A stretch of 64,000 nucleotides of DNA, from contig NC_040025.1 of assembly GCF_000972845.2 (NCBI RefSeq), forward strand, positions 23,039,846 to 23,103,845, given 5' to 3'. Both the position numbers and the translations under genes were made by a program. The DNA comes from Larimichthys crocea. Lineage: Eukaryota; Chordata; Actinopteri; Sciaenidae. Below, one piece after another: positions 43,162 to 56,400 of the stretch. The notes under the pieces were generated by a model. It searched no databases, was not told the DNA's origin, and saw nothing but the letters and a program-made list of their open reading frames with translations. Numbering within the stretch: position 1 is the first letter of the stretch; each line of letters starts with the position of its first letter.

Positions 43162-45428
43162 AGAGAAATTTAAAGTTGGACTGTTATGTTTGCATGGAAC
43201 GATTGCTCTATGTAGAGGACTTGTTGGGAATGTAACTAAGAAGTAAATATTAATTTTTACTGTATCATGTCTTTGCCTCATTTTTTTCAGCTGTTTTGCA
43301 GGAGCTTTTGCCACAAACAGGTTCAGGTGTTTCTCCAGAGAAGTGACAGCTTTTATTCAGTAGGGGGCAGGAAACCATCAGCCAACCATCAGTTTATGTC
43401 CAGCTAAACAGAGGAAGCTGTTCATTGAAACACTCCCTTGACTTTTGTAACCTTTAAATGTTTTGTAACTATGCTGGAGTTTAGTGTAGCTGAGTTTGCT
43501 TTAGGATCGTCTTGTAAGGAACAAAGTAAAGTCATTTGTATTGATAGAGCTGATTTACTGTTTATATCCTGCAGAATCAAACTGCTTCATTCATGAAGTT
43601 TACTGACAACTAAACAAACTGTGTTTGTCTTTTATCTACCATGGATGACAGGAGCTATGTTCAAACTGCAGTCCGCCTCTAGCATCATCTTCCCGGGCAC
43701 TGGCAGCACAATGTCCCCAGTGAGTAATGTGGCAGGTGCTCTGGCCGCACAGTGGTGGATAAAGCCAAATCAGGTAAACATGAACCCATATGGCCTATCA
43801 TGGAAATATATAAGTGTGCCAGTTTAGAAAAGCACTATAAAAGCACAGGAAGGAAACAAATTTGTAGTTTATGGACTGCAAACCAAATGTGGCTATGTGA
43901 AGTCATGGATATGTTGCTACACTGAGTCAACAGTTTCTTTTCAAACCTCAGTTACAAATGTGAAAGGTATGTACAGCAAAGCGTTTAGCTTTCTTTTGCA
44001 TAGACTAACTGCACTGCTGATTATTATCAATATTATTATTATTATTATTATTATTATTGTTATTATTAAATATTTTAAAATGTGATATTAATCCTTCTTC
44101 ATGGGTTGAAAAATAATGCATATCAAGTAAATATAATCACATATAGACACAAGAGGGAGCTGATGCACTGCTTGTTGTTTAAATTTAGCCATTCACAGTG
44201 GCTGCGTGTGTCTCATTTACTAGAGCCTGCAGCGAGAACAAAGACCGAGAACAAGAGACAGCTTAAAAGAGAAAACAGGCTGCTAGTGGAAAAAAACTAT
44301 TTTGTGAATAACTGCGGCAGTCTTTCCTGGATAATGCTTTGGAATAATAAGTCAGAAAACCATTTATAATATTTAAAATATGTGTTTGCATATGAACCAG
44401 AAATCTATTCCCTTAACATACATTTTCAGAAGAGACTGTATTATTTAAACACAGGTTTATTGAGGTGATTGTGAATGACACACCCGCCATTCATACTGCT
44501 GTTAGTGTTTGTTGTGTTCTCCACAGAGCTGCAGATACTCAACGCACACATTAAGAAATGCTATCACACTTCGCACACGCACGCACACACACACACGTCC
44601 CAGTGTGGCTGAGATCAGAGTGGCTGATGTGATGTGACAGTCTAATGGTATTGACCGCATCTTTAGCCATTCACCTGGAATAATGTACAGAGAGACACAG
44701 AGAGCTCATCTCATCCGACCAGCTTTTCTCATCACACATGCTTTCCAGGCTCAACAGATACTTCTTAACTTATACATCCTTTAAAATAAGTATTTCATTT
44801 ATAGTACTTCTGCAAAACAGAGAAAAATTATTGTACAGTATTTAAGAATTTGCAAGATCACGGTAATGATAGATTCTAAAAGTGCAATCTACAGTTCAAA
44901 TCAAATGTTTGTATTATTTTTTTTGTCACTCTTTGTCTGATCTGTAACACCTGAACACTTAAAGTTTGATTTATATACCAACATTGATATGTGATATGAC
45001 AAAAAAAATAAATGGTGATTTGACAAGTGATAAGTTTTACTTAAGGTCCACTTCCTAGCTTTTTCCAGGCTTTCAGCTGCATCTCATGGTCTTCATTAGC
45101 TGTTGGTCTTCATTAGCTGTTGTACTAATTACCATTACCTAACACAAGGTCCACTTTCCCTGGTGGTTCCAAAGTCTTCAACCACATTTCAACTACATGT
45201 GCTGAGGAAGGCCATGAGTCATGGTTGAAAGCTTTAGAAACACCAACTAAGTAGTTGACAATTTGTTTTTTTTAATTTTTTAATTTTTGTCAAGCTGCTA
45301 CTCGTAACACCTCCACCTGCATGTTTGCATTCTCTCTCCTTCTCTGCCGGTGAGTCTATAAACCATGTATTTAAATGTGTGTCATACAGGTTCAGTACTC
45401 TGTGACTGACTGGTGACCTGCAGTGAAG
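43162..45428. other. Intergenic region between nsun5 and the reductase pseudogene
   Basis: No supported gene. It contains a CTCF-like motif (43358-43370), an (ATT)n microsatellite (about 44031-44058), and a perfect 17-bp tandem duplication GTCTTCATTAGCTGTTG at 45089-45105 and 45106-45122. The open stretch 43640-43775 ends at a GTAAAC but shows no family resemblance. Confidence 0.6.
43358..43370. promoter_or_regulatory. CTCF-like motif downstream of nsun5
   Basis: CAGTAGGGGGCAG closely matches the vertebrate CTCF core CCASYAGRKGGCR. It lies 200 bp after the nsun5 stop codon, between genes. Inferred from motif only. Confidence 0.4.
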
Positions 45429-46334
45429 ATGGAGCATTCAGCTCCTCACCTACGGCACTCTGGGTGAGATAAACACATCTTTTTGAATCCAGGCATTATA
45501 TATTCATGCTTTATCATGTACATTAGTCAGAACTTGAGTATCAGTCCAGTTGAGCAATTATAAGGGTTTACTTCATGTTCACGGTTGTATGCAGCACATT
45601 TATCATCACGCTGTAAAGATGTAAAATGGTGGTTTTCTAGTCATGGACGTGATATCAGCTCTCCTCGGCCATCCCCTCCATCATCTTTACTCCTTCCTCC
45701 TCTCCTTCCTGTCCATCTCTGCATCACATCCTCCTCACAACCTCAATGCTCTCCATCTATGACCTTTTTTTTTTCATTTCTTCTCCTCTCTCTCCACCTT
45801 CTCACATTTCACCCACTTCATCCTCTCCACCCTTCTCCATCTCATCTATTTTCTCCCTCCATCCTTTTATTCCTGCTGCCTCCTCCTCTTCCTCCCTGCC
45901 TCCTTTTAACGCATCGTAACTTCTCCTCCACCCCTTCTCTTCCTCCATCACTGTCCTGTCTTAGCTGGTGGTCTTCTATTGAAACATTATCTGGGGAAGG
46001 TGGAGCCTAGTTCCAGCGCAGAAGTCTACACCACCTCCATTTCTAAGTACAAGAACATGATCAACACTTGGGGTGGCTGGAACCTTTTCCAGGACCTCCT
46101 TGTCACCTTGGAGACCGTTGCCAAGAGACATAACTGTTCAGTGGCTAGTATAGCAATGTGTTATATGTTGGATCAGACCCAGTGGTGGGTGGGGTCATCG
46201 TGGGTTGTCGCATAGGTGTTGCAGGGGTAGGGTAACACATCAGTGACAATCTGTGTAGCTGCAGTCCTGACCTGAAGCTGACTGCAGAAGATCGTGCCGC
46301 CATCGGGGCAGTGACACGACGCTCATGGCACTGA
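45429..46334 (+). pseudogene. Truncated aldo/keto reductase pseudogene
   Basis: Two exonic pieces resemble the C-terminal part of an aldo/keto reductase of a type widespread in bacteria, fungi and some animals. The first ends at 45463 (QLLTYGTL, donor GTGAGA) and splices in phase to 45965 (acceptor CTTAG), continuing AGGLL, KYKNMINTWGGWNLFQDLL and AKRHNCSVASIAMCYMLDQ. A one-base deletion at about 46177-46179 then shifts frame; the family sequence resumes as PVVGGVIVGCR in the +2 frame. A TAA at 46233-46235 interrupts just before HISDN, and the frame runs on to LTAEDRAAI and a natural stop at 46332-46334. No N-terminal exons with the catalytic tetrad or NADPH loop are seen upstream. AATAAA hexamers follow at 46443 and 46451. 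The lesions are visible; pseudogene status assumes the assembly is right. Confidence 0.7.
45655..45960. repeat. Pyrimidine-rich tract
   Basis: About 300 bp with almost only C and T on the plus strand (TCC, CTT, TTCC phrases), inside the pseudogene intron and directly before its acceptor. Such tracts can form triplex DNA. The long proline/serine/leucine-rich open frame here is a by-product of composition. Confidence 0.7.
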
Positions 46335-49300
46335 TCCCAAAGGGGAGGGGAGATGACTGACTGAATGTGACAGACTGGATGAGGAGGAGTAAAGTAAGAG
46401 AGAGGAGAAACGTCTCATATAGAACAGCCCCATAGTGGAAGGAATAAAAGAATAAAATGCTGTATATGTGTGAAATACATTTTTACATGCATATTATTTA
46501 GATATATATTAGTTTTTACACAAAGACGGAAGCTGCTGTTTTGTTAAACATTAGAAAAACATTCAGCAAGTGGAGAATTGCAAATTTTAACTTACCCGTT
46601 CCTTTTACACAGATTCTAAAGATGGCATGTGCCTCATATCAAGTGTAATTATTTTACCACCTGAATATTTGATGGAGTTAAACAGATTGAACACATTTCC
46701 CCTGCAGTGCTTGCTCAGACTGTTAAAGTACCTTTTAATGTGAGAGATGCACAAACACACATTAATCAGTGTTTATTAAGTCTTTTAATCAGAGAATTGT
46801 GAGAAAGTTGTGTCTGTAGTTCAGTTGTCTAAACATCATTTTAAGCTTTTACACCGTGATATAATTGTATATTGTGCACATAATAACATGGGATTCTAAG
46901 CTAAGTTGAAATAAAATTACCTTGAGAGTGTGTTGGGTCCATTTTTGTAATTTAGATGTACTGACCTTTTAAAATGACCGTGTACTGTACATTAATATTC
47001 CTTTGTGTCTGAGAAACTGGCCATGAGGTAGACTTAGTGTGTTGAGGTTGGGGGTTGGGGAACCCTGTAGCACAGTTAAGCCCTACATATGACAACAAAG
47101 GGACAGTGCGCGCGCACACACACACAAATACAAATACCCAAATGTTTTAGGCTCCCATCAGTGTATACAGTATATTTCACTTTTATCCTGGAAGCATGTG
47201 CTGCCTTGTATGAATGGTGAGGGATTGTGACAGCCTGGATTGTGTGTAAGTGTGTGAGTGCATCAATAGTGTGTGTTTGTTGAGTACAGGCTGCCGGGAG
47301 TGAGTTTTAATATTTGCATATTTGCATGTGTGTTTTTAGGGCACTGAAGTAGCAGTAATTTAGTTTGACAGGAGGTGTGTGAGTCTCTCCACATGTGTTC
47401 ATACTGTATGTACTGTAGTGTGTGTGTGTGTGTGTGTTGGTTTGTCTGTGCATTAGCGGAGAAGAGTCCATACGACAGATTGACAGATATACAGACATAT
47501 GCTTAGACGGCCTTTAGACAGCCTGTCTGCACTCCCAGCACCTACAGTATGAGAACACACATGCTGTACATGCACGCACACACAATCTGTCAGTACATTT
47601 TACTTTTCTCCCTCTCACACACTCACAGCTGACTCAAACATCAGACACACTCCTGCTGCACTATAGGAGCGAGGCCAGAGGTCGTCCTAAATTTCACATC
47701 CAATCTTCTGTGGTCCTTCTCAGCAGCTGGAGTTCAGTCAGTACACCGTACAAAGGACAGTGAGGAACAAAGAGGATCGTCTCCTGCTCCACCATTAATC
47801 TACACACAATTACAAACACTTTAAAACAACTGCTTTGGTCATGGTGATTCATATATTCAGATTATTATACACTAATGATAAAATACTAATTAATATTATA
47901 TTTAATTTCTGAAAAGAAATACTCCCAAATCTTACACACTGGACCTAAAACAACAACACAGGCTATATTATATTGTGCAATGGCTGACATATGTCTACTT
48001 CTGTCTGTTATGTAGAAGTTTTTCTACAGGTCAATCATTTCCGTAACTAGTGAGTTTATAAGGACATAAAAAAATCCATCTGAATATGTCAAAAATCAGT
48101 GTTGAGGCTAAAGTTGAGTTTGTTTTTCATAGTTTTTTGGAACATGCAAAGATTTAACCCAATAGCAACTACAAGCAGCAGTTAAATAGGAAAACGATAG
48201 TAAAGTAAGTCAAACTATTTTCGATTCCTGTTTCCTAATTTGTTTACCATTTATTTGTGAAGCGTTTTTAGCATTTCTATAATTAATTTTGGCAACATAA
48301 CATGAAATCAGTTATAATTACTCATTATAATATTGTTAATCACACATGTTCATCCTTGGGAACTCTGTTAATTAGTTAAATTGCCAGGCCCGGTTTGACT
48401 AAATCTCAGTTATAGACCAGTCAAAATGTCATAATGTATATCACACACATGCAGAATATTTTAGTGTCACGTACACACGCTGCAGCCTGTGTGAATCTTT
48501 AAATAAGCTCTTCAATTATTAACACACATTAAATATGCACACCACATGATGGATATGGGCTTGTGTGATCCTACAGACTTTAACCAAGCACTTAAACCCA
48601 AACCAACCAACACATAGACTGCACAAGGTGTGGCTGAGCTCTCTCTATAGAACTGTACATGCTCACATGACAGAGAAGTCTAAGAACCTTTTTCTCTCGG
48701 CTGACTTAAGATTGGACATGTGGGTGGTTAGAAAAGTTCTGTGTTTAAGGCAATATGACTTTTTGACAGTCTAGTCTGGGAAAGTGAAACGTGTGAAGTT
48801 ACAACTTAAAGCCTATAGTGTTACGTTACAAACAGAAGTTATGTTTACATTAAGTTGGTGTTTTACATGTATCTCTGAGGTCTAAAAAATGTGTTAAGTG
48901 CATTTGCTTCTTCATAAAACATTTGAACAGTTAATTTTTCAAATATTTAAAATGTAGCAGTTCCTATTCCCTGCCTTTGCCATTGCTGCACATATTTGCT
49001 TCTTTACCACCACCTGCAGATCGGTGCTGTGTAGTGTAATGTAAAACCATAGGCAAGAGTGTAAGTCATAGGAATCTGATCCAAAGCGATATTTATGTGT
49101 CAAAATCCAAAAGAAGTCTTGCACTAGCAAACATTTTGACTTGTGGTAACAGAAAAACAAATACATTAGTAACATTAATTTAAAAAATGTATTTAAAAAC
49201 AGAGCCATAATAAAGACATGAAAGTATGACAATGAGCCAGAACCTTGAATCTGAAGAAGCTAAATGGAATTCAGCCATCCAGCGTTCATTTTACTATTTA

Positions 49301-49900
49301 CACTTGAGCCTTTAACTCAAAGTGTCTTGTTTGGCTTATTCCTGGATACCAGACTTGAGTCTGGACTCAAACAGACACAGCAGCTCTTTTGTTAGTTCAA
49401 ACTCATGTTTCTGCCACATACAGGCCACACTAGCATACATCTTTAGTTGTTGTACACCAATAAAAGATTAAAATATGATTTTGTAATTATTAGAGTGAGC
49501 TATGTGAATATTATCATGTTGACATGCAAACATGGAACCTTTTGCATGTCATAATGCTAATATGCATACAAACTGTTATTTGCGAGAAATACTGCAATTA
49601 CACACTTTAACTGATAGCATACTTACACTAGTGCTATGCTGTGTTATTTTATTAAGAGTTTTGATGAACTGCCCAAATGGTGTCATTGCCAGAGGTATGC
49701 TGCTAGCTTGACTAAAAAAATGAAGTGAAGGGTCTTTATTAATTGATGTGGCAGAGGCAAATTTACATACCAACATATGCAGACGTGAAAAATTGTCATT
49801 GTTTTCCTGGAGGTGAGCTACGATGTTCACTGTCACATTTTGTTTCATGCAACCACAAACCACAACAAAGACCTCAGACGCAGGTATTGTGAAGAAACCA
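46335..49900. other. Intergenic region between the pseudogene and tkt
   Basis: No gene recognised on either strand. Simple repeats include an alternating GTGCGCGCGCACACACACACA stretch at about 47106-47126 and a (TG)n at about 47419-47438. Otherwise it is AT-rich unique sequence. Confidence 0.65.
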
Positions 49901-49904
49901 TCCC

Positions 49905-50426
49905 TTTATTGGTGTGAAGCAGTTCAATCCAAGTCAGGGCCAAAAGGGTTAAAAACAGTCAGTGCTCAAACAGACCAAAGCAGAGTTTCTCGTTGTTCTG
50001 GGTGCAGACGTGTGAAACGCTGCGTGAGAGGAAAATATATAAAAAAAGAAGACTTCACTTTACTCCAAACCACGTTCACTGCTTTTACTGAAACACTTAC
50101 AGCAGTACCAGAACTTTCTCTGGGAGGTAGGAAGGGGGTTAGAGGGAGGAGGTGTGGATATGTGTGTGTGTGAAGGGAAGGGGTGAACTCACAAACTGAT
50201 AGGGTAAAAATCTGGGGTCTTCAAACCACATTGATGACAGTTAAAGAGAAAAATCACATCTTTTTATTTTTTCAATTTTTTTTGCAAGGAGCGGAGAATG
50301 AGTGGGCCAGAAGTGCTTCTCCTCCTCCTGTGTTGGTTTGTGTATTTGTTGTCTCCATGGTGATCACCGGTTAACCACAGAGTCCTTTACCGTTTTGTTG
50401 CCACTGCTTCCACTGTCGCAGTGTTC
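49905..50426 (-). other. tkt: tkt 3' UTR with poly(A) signal
   Basis: TTTATT at 49905-49910 reads AATAAA on the minus strand and lies 517 nt after the tkt stop codon. No intervening exon is seen. It is the first canonical signal downstream of the gene. Confidence 0.7.
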
Positions 50427-53400
50427 TTACTTGGCGTTGGCGGAGCTGCTGAGCACCTTACGGACCGCCTGAGCAATGGCGTCACGGTCAATGCCAAAGA
50501 TTCGGAGCAGCTCATGGGGTTTGCCGCTCCGGGGTACCTGAGAGACTGCCAGACGGTGGACAGTGAAGCCGGTCTCGTTCACTACCGCCGAGCACACTGC
50601 CTCACCTAGACCACCTGAGAATAGAAAGCAGTTTATTGATTAAAGGGTCAGTTCACCAAAATTACACTGACACTAAATATTTTTTCTAGAATTTCTCCTC
50701 ATATTCAGATTCAAGTCTCTCACTTGTTCTTTCATCTTTTGGTTTCCACCCTTCTGTCACATCGAATCTCTCACACCTCCATGGGTGATTGAGCGCTGCA
50801 GTGATGTGATGTGGACTGACAGGATGGACGCCGCCCTCCCTCGACTTTCTCACTCCTCCTTTGTCTTTAAACCCTTTAAGATTCTCCTCTCATTCCATCC
50901 TCCACTTCTCTCTCACTTTTTTACTTCTCACTCATCTGTCACTCAAACATTTCTGACTGAGCGAACATGAAAGCTGAGGAACAAAGTCATTACATGTCCT
51001 TCCCTACCACATTTCTCCCAGTGCTTGGTTAATGTACTAGCCTGTGCTGGTGTGTACGTACGATACTTTATCTGAAAATCCAACACACACTAGAAATTGG
51101 AGAAATATTCACAGCTGATAAAAATATAAAAAGCATGGAAGGTGGTATGATGCTTCTGGAGATCATAAAAATGTTACTACTACTAAACTATTTGTTACTT
51201 GCATGTAATCAACTACTCACATGAATCCAAATACAAGTACGTATGTGTGTAAAGCAGCAACATGTAAGACGACAAAAACAAACACAATAGACGAGAGAAG
51301 GGGAGCTTGTGTTGGTACTGTATGTAGGTCACAAGAGCCCAAAGGCCGGTGTTGAAATTAAGAAACACTGACAGGCTCTCTCAGCTCCTCCTCCCCCCTC
51401 CATACACTGTTTTTATTTCACCTTTTCTATATCTTCCATCTCTCCATCTGTCCTCATCCCCCCCCTCCTCAGGATCCAGCCTCCTCAGGGCTTCTCTATC
51501 TGCAGACAGACCTCTGTCCTTTGCTGCTCCAGGCATTTTTATTCACGAGTTGATACACAAGCAGCACAAACACGCACAAAACTGCATAATAACCCCTATG
51601 CTTTCTCATGGCCCTTTATTTTGAAATGCAACTTGCTAATTAATTCATCCATCGTGGTTGTTTTTTCTCACAGATTTGTTCTGTTTTTAGGAGGTGATTT
51701 GTGATTCCCAGTCTCCTTACCTTCATAGTAGTGGTCCTCCACTGTGATGATTCGTCCTCTGGTGGCCCTGGCGTTATCGATGATGGTCTTGGAGTCCAGG
51801 GGTTTGATGGTGAATGGGTCGATCACACGGATGTTAATTCTTTCTGAGGATGGAGAGAGGATAGTGGAGAATGCATCTCAGTCCAACTGATAGTTCATAT
51901 GAAAAACTGTAGATTTTTATGCCAACTTGAGTTGGTGTATTTTGTTTTCTTGTTTCTTTCTTTCTTTGTACCTTTCTTTAGCTGTTCAGCTGCAGCAAGA
52001 GCCTCATGGAGGGTCACTCCTGCTCCAATCAGGGTCACATGGTCGTCATTGGTTTTGTACACAACCTGAGTGTGAAGGGAAGATGTATTTGTGGTGTCAT
52101 AAACTGTATCTTCAATTTTCTTGCTGTGCATTTAGATCATACTATGAAACAATACGATGGTGGTGAGAAAACACTGCTACCAACCTTCGCCTGACCGACA
52201 TGGAAGTCCTCATTGCAGTTGTAGATGATGTTGTTCTCTGGGCGGCTCGTTCGGATGAAACACAAACCCTGAAACAAACCAGAAATAACTAGCTTTTTCT
52301 CTGTTCTAAATAAGATTTTTTTATGCTCAGGGTTTAAAGTTTTTAATTCATTTTCATTCTTTTTACAGGTTGACTATGGGTACCTTTGTGTTGGCAGCCA
52401 GCTCCACAGCTTTCTCAGTGGAGACACCATCGCTAGGATAGAAAACAGTTGCTGTGGGAATGGCTCTAAACATAGCCAGATCCTCCAGACCCATCTGAGA
52501 AGGTCCATCCTCACCTAAATATACACACATAAACACCAAGCAGACAAGAGTCAGGTAAGTAGGTAAGACTCACATGTTTGGTGTAGACTAGAAAAATAAA
52601 TTCTGGTGAGATTGGCGTGCACTGAGTGTGGAAGGACGGGCATGCGAAATGTACCTGAAGAGGAGGAGGAGAAGGAGGAAGGAGAGGAGGAGGTGAAAGA
52701 TAGCTTGTGTCAGGTGGCTGTATCATCACCTCCATGACACAGAGAGACAGAGGAGGGGGTGGGGTGGGGGGGGGGTTACTGATATCAGGAGAGGGAGATG
52801 GACAACAGAGGAGGTAAGAAGATGGTGGAGAAAATACGGTTTAGGTCTCAGGAAAAACAAACAAAGACATACAGAGGGGAGGTTCAACCCACTGCAGTGA
52901 AATTAAAGGAGCAGGTGGAACATGTGGTAAAACAGAAGAATGAAATATCTTTGAGAAAGCTTGTTCTGCAATTAAATATCAGTTTGGGTTTAATATGAAT
53001 TGTGCACATTTTATATCCTTCAGTGGGCTGAATCATTCTAAAAGCTGAAAAGAGATGCGGTGAGAGGGAAGGTGGGAGGGTCATGAGTGCAGTTTGGAAA
53101 ATATCATTTCAATATTTGAAACAGGTGTGGGTGAAATAATTGTTTGTTATAATATAGTGGAGAGCACACATGATCTCTCCACAATAGTAAAAACTACAAA
53201 TCCCAGCATGTGACAGCTGCTATAGGCTAACAAAATGTTCAAAATATCATGTTTGTCTTAACATTATAGCGTCCTTCTACTCCTACAAAAAGCAACGGAT
53301 GATGAGACCAAAAAGACTGTTGCTGGAAAAGACAAAAGTAGAAAGAGGGCTTATACATTAAATCACTAAAAAGGTCAAAGGTCAGCTCAGATCCTGATTA

Positions 53401-56400
53401 GTGAAAAGAGCGACAGGAACTGACCAATAGAGACACCACAGTGGGAGCCGCAGAGGTTGATGTTGCTCTCAGAGATGGCGGCCATGCGGAGCTGGTCGTA
53501 GGCCCGGGTGAAGAATGCGGCGAAAGTGCTGGCGAACACCACGTTGCGGTCCCGCACGGCACAACCTATTGCCACACTCACCTGCAAGAGAAAAGTGATG
53601 GCTTAGAAACACTGCATTGCTACGACAGCTGAAGTTCAGATGTTGCCTCTGTAGCTCGTAGGTGATGAGCGGCACAGTTACACAGTTAGTAATCAAAATG
53701 TAACAGCGAAAGATTTCCTGCAGATTTGGACTAAATCATTAATATTGAGACATTTTATCGTTCTACCACTGTAATGTACAAAAAAAACAGACCACCTAAT
53801 CATTTAATAAAGGTTAAAGAACACATACTCATAATTCACATGTTCATGTCCCCCCCTAAATCAATTTGGTCATCCTGTAACCGCTGTCATCAGGTCAAAA
53901 TTTCAGTTTATCCAAGACTTTCGTCTATGACTAAATGCCACTTTCTGGCACCTGCTCCCATTGAGGTGCATGGAGAAGTGAATAAGTCCTAAGAGGTCAA
54001 AATCCAGCAACACTTGTAGTATATGTAAAGAACAATTTTATTATGAGAACAAAGCATTTGTCTTGTGGACAGCTGTTCTACAAATGTTGCTGAAGTTTTT
54101 ACAATAATCACAGTCCCATCGGCCTCAGCTGTACTTTGTGTTTAGTGGTAATTAGCAAGTGTTTGAATACTAAACTAAGACGGAGCATATGGTAAACATT
54201 AAACCTGCGCAGTATCAGCCTGTTGGCACTGTCAGCATTTAGCTCAAAGTACAGTCTCGCAGAGCTTCTGGTATAGCTGTGGCCTCTTAGTCTTGTCTTC
54301 AAAAACAAACAGTAGACTATCTTACATGTTTTCACATCTGCAGCGGTCCATACATACAAAAATAATTCATTCTTGAGGCTGAAAACAAACCAATTCTTTA
54401 AGATATGATCCATCTTAAGAAGAAGTAACGAAAATAAATGATGTACATTCGAAACAGCGACTTTTTTTTTGTCATTCAAACTTTCCCATTGCAGCAAGAA
54501 AAGAAAAAGGACCTTGCTTTCATCTATAAGTTGAATCCAGTTTCCAAAAGAGTGGGGACGCTGTGTAAAATGTCAATAAAAATAGAATGCATCGAATTCA
54601 GAATGAACACATATTTCCAAAAAACAATAAAGTTTATAAATTTGCACATTAAGTATCTTGTTATGTTATGTTATGTTATTGTCGTGACACGCAGATTTTT
54701 TATTTAATCCAGGAAAATAATCGTCTCATCTTGATTGGCTCGCCGTTGTGTAGAAGAACCCTTCACTGATTCAAAGAGATGCTGATGTTAATAAAGCTTG
54801 AACACTAGAGAATGTTATGATGCGACACCAAAAACAACCAAAGTGAATTGTGACAGGCCGAAGATTAAAGATCCCGGACTGAAAATGTAATATTTATGTC
54901 GATAAAATATGAATAGCCTCTATGATGCACTCAGAGGTGACTGTAGCATCTATCTGTGTTTAGCACAACAGAAGGTTATAGCCTACAATCTATATTCAAC
55001 TCGCAACTTAGAAATCTGCTTCATTTTTGTGTGTGTTTTTTTTTTCTTTTTTACAATTTGGTGAAGTACTGATTCAAAACCTCTCAAGCCATCATCTCTC
55101 TTACCATGTTCTGCTCTGCGATGTAGCACTCCACATAGCGGTTGGGGTGTTCGTTCTTGAAGAGCTCGGAGAAGGTGGAGTTCTTGGTATCTCCATCCAG
55201 AGCCACCACATGCTCGTTGTAGCGGCCCAGCTTGGCCAGAGCCATGCCGTACGCCTTCCTCGTAGCAATCTGGTCGCACAAAGACAAGCAGGTAATACTA
55301 TTTATTTGCTGATACCGCAGCTCGAAACTTTGTTGTATTCTATCTGAAAAGCTTTGCTGATTCAAAACATTGGAGCTCATCTGCCATTAATGATCACTGA
55401 CCTTGTCTCCAGGTTTGTAGCTGGGTGCACTTGGCATGCGGATGTTACGGAGGCTGACAGGTGACGCGTCCTCGATGGGCGGAGCAGGATAGATGCGCTT
55501 GTTACAGCTGACGATGCGGCTCTGCAGCTCCTTGATCACGCTGTCAGCCATGTCTTTGGGCAGCGGTTTACCATGCCAGCCCATCTTATCCTCAGCCGCT
55601 GAAAGACAAACACACACACAGCTGAGGACTAGAGCAAACAAGTACTATTAGTGTACAGTATGATCACTGTATGTGATTGTGATATTAAGGAACTTTGGAC
55701 ACTAATTTGGACCCAACTAAAAATATAATACATATACTCTATACACCAACTTCCTCCTGAAATCCTGTATATTCCTCTACATGAATTCATGTGCGGTTAC
55801 AAACACGCAGAAAATAAATCCTGGTCAGCTGTCGTACTCATAACAATCATCCACTTCAGTGAGTCACAACAGGCTGCTTCAAAGGTAAAAAGGTTAGACC
55901 CAAGAGGCCACAGCGCTATAACAACATGCACACACACATCTTGCTGTTATAACATCTGTCTTTCTACATCTCTTGCAGAAATGCACGTGGTCACACACAC
56001 TCCCCCTTACCATTATCACAACATAAGCACAATGGGCTGCTGCTGTGTGTGTATTCTGCACATTCTGGGGGATTATGGAGCTGAAGCACTAAAGCGCTGC
56101 TTAGATTACAGCGAGTTAGGGCCCCTCTGCACTGATGGTGGGTCCCCGGGGCAGTTAAGAAAACCTCTGACAGAAATATTATTCAATTGTTCATTTTACC
56201 TAGTCATCATTTAGAAACAGGCCCAGTGTCATGGTTATGAAACATGCTGTGTGTTATGATTACTTTGGTTTGTTCAGCTTGAAATATGTCACTGACAGTT
56301 TGATCTCCACATTTGGAAATGTGTGTGTGAGAGAGAGAGATTGTTGTACCTGGGATGCCTTTGCCTTTGATAGTCTTGGCGATGATTGCAAGAGGCTGGT

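Noticed and set aside
43621..43827. Open frame containing FPGTGSTMSPVSNVAGALAAQWW, ending near a GTAAAC donor
   Set aside because: It has no recognisable family, no clear acceptor upstream and no partner exon. It was considered as an N-terminal exon of the reductase but lacks its motifs.
45585..46010. 141-aa plus-strand open frame rich in Ser, Pro and Leu
   Set aside because: It is a by-product of the pyrimidine-rich tract. Only the sequence from 45965 on, in another frame, shows homology (reductase pseudogene).
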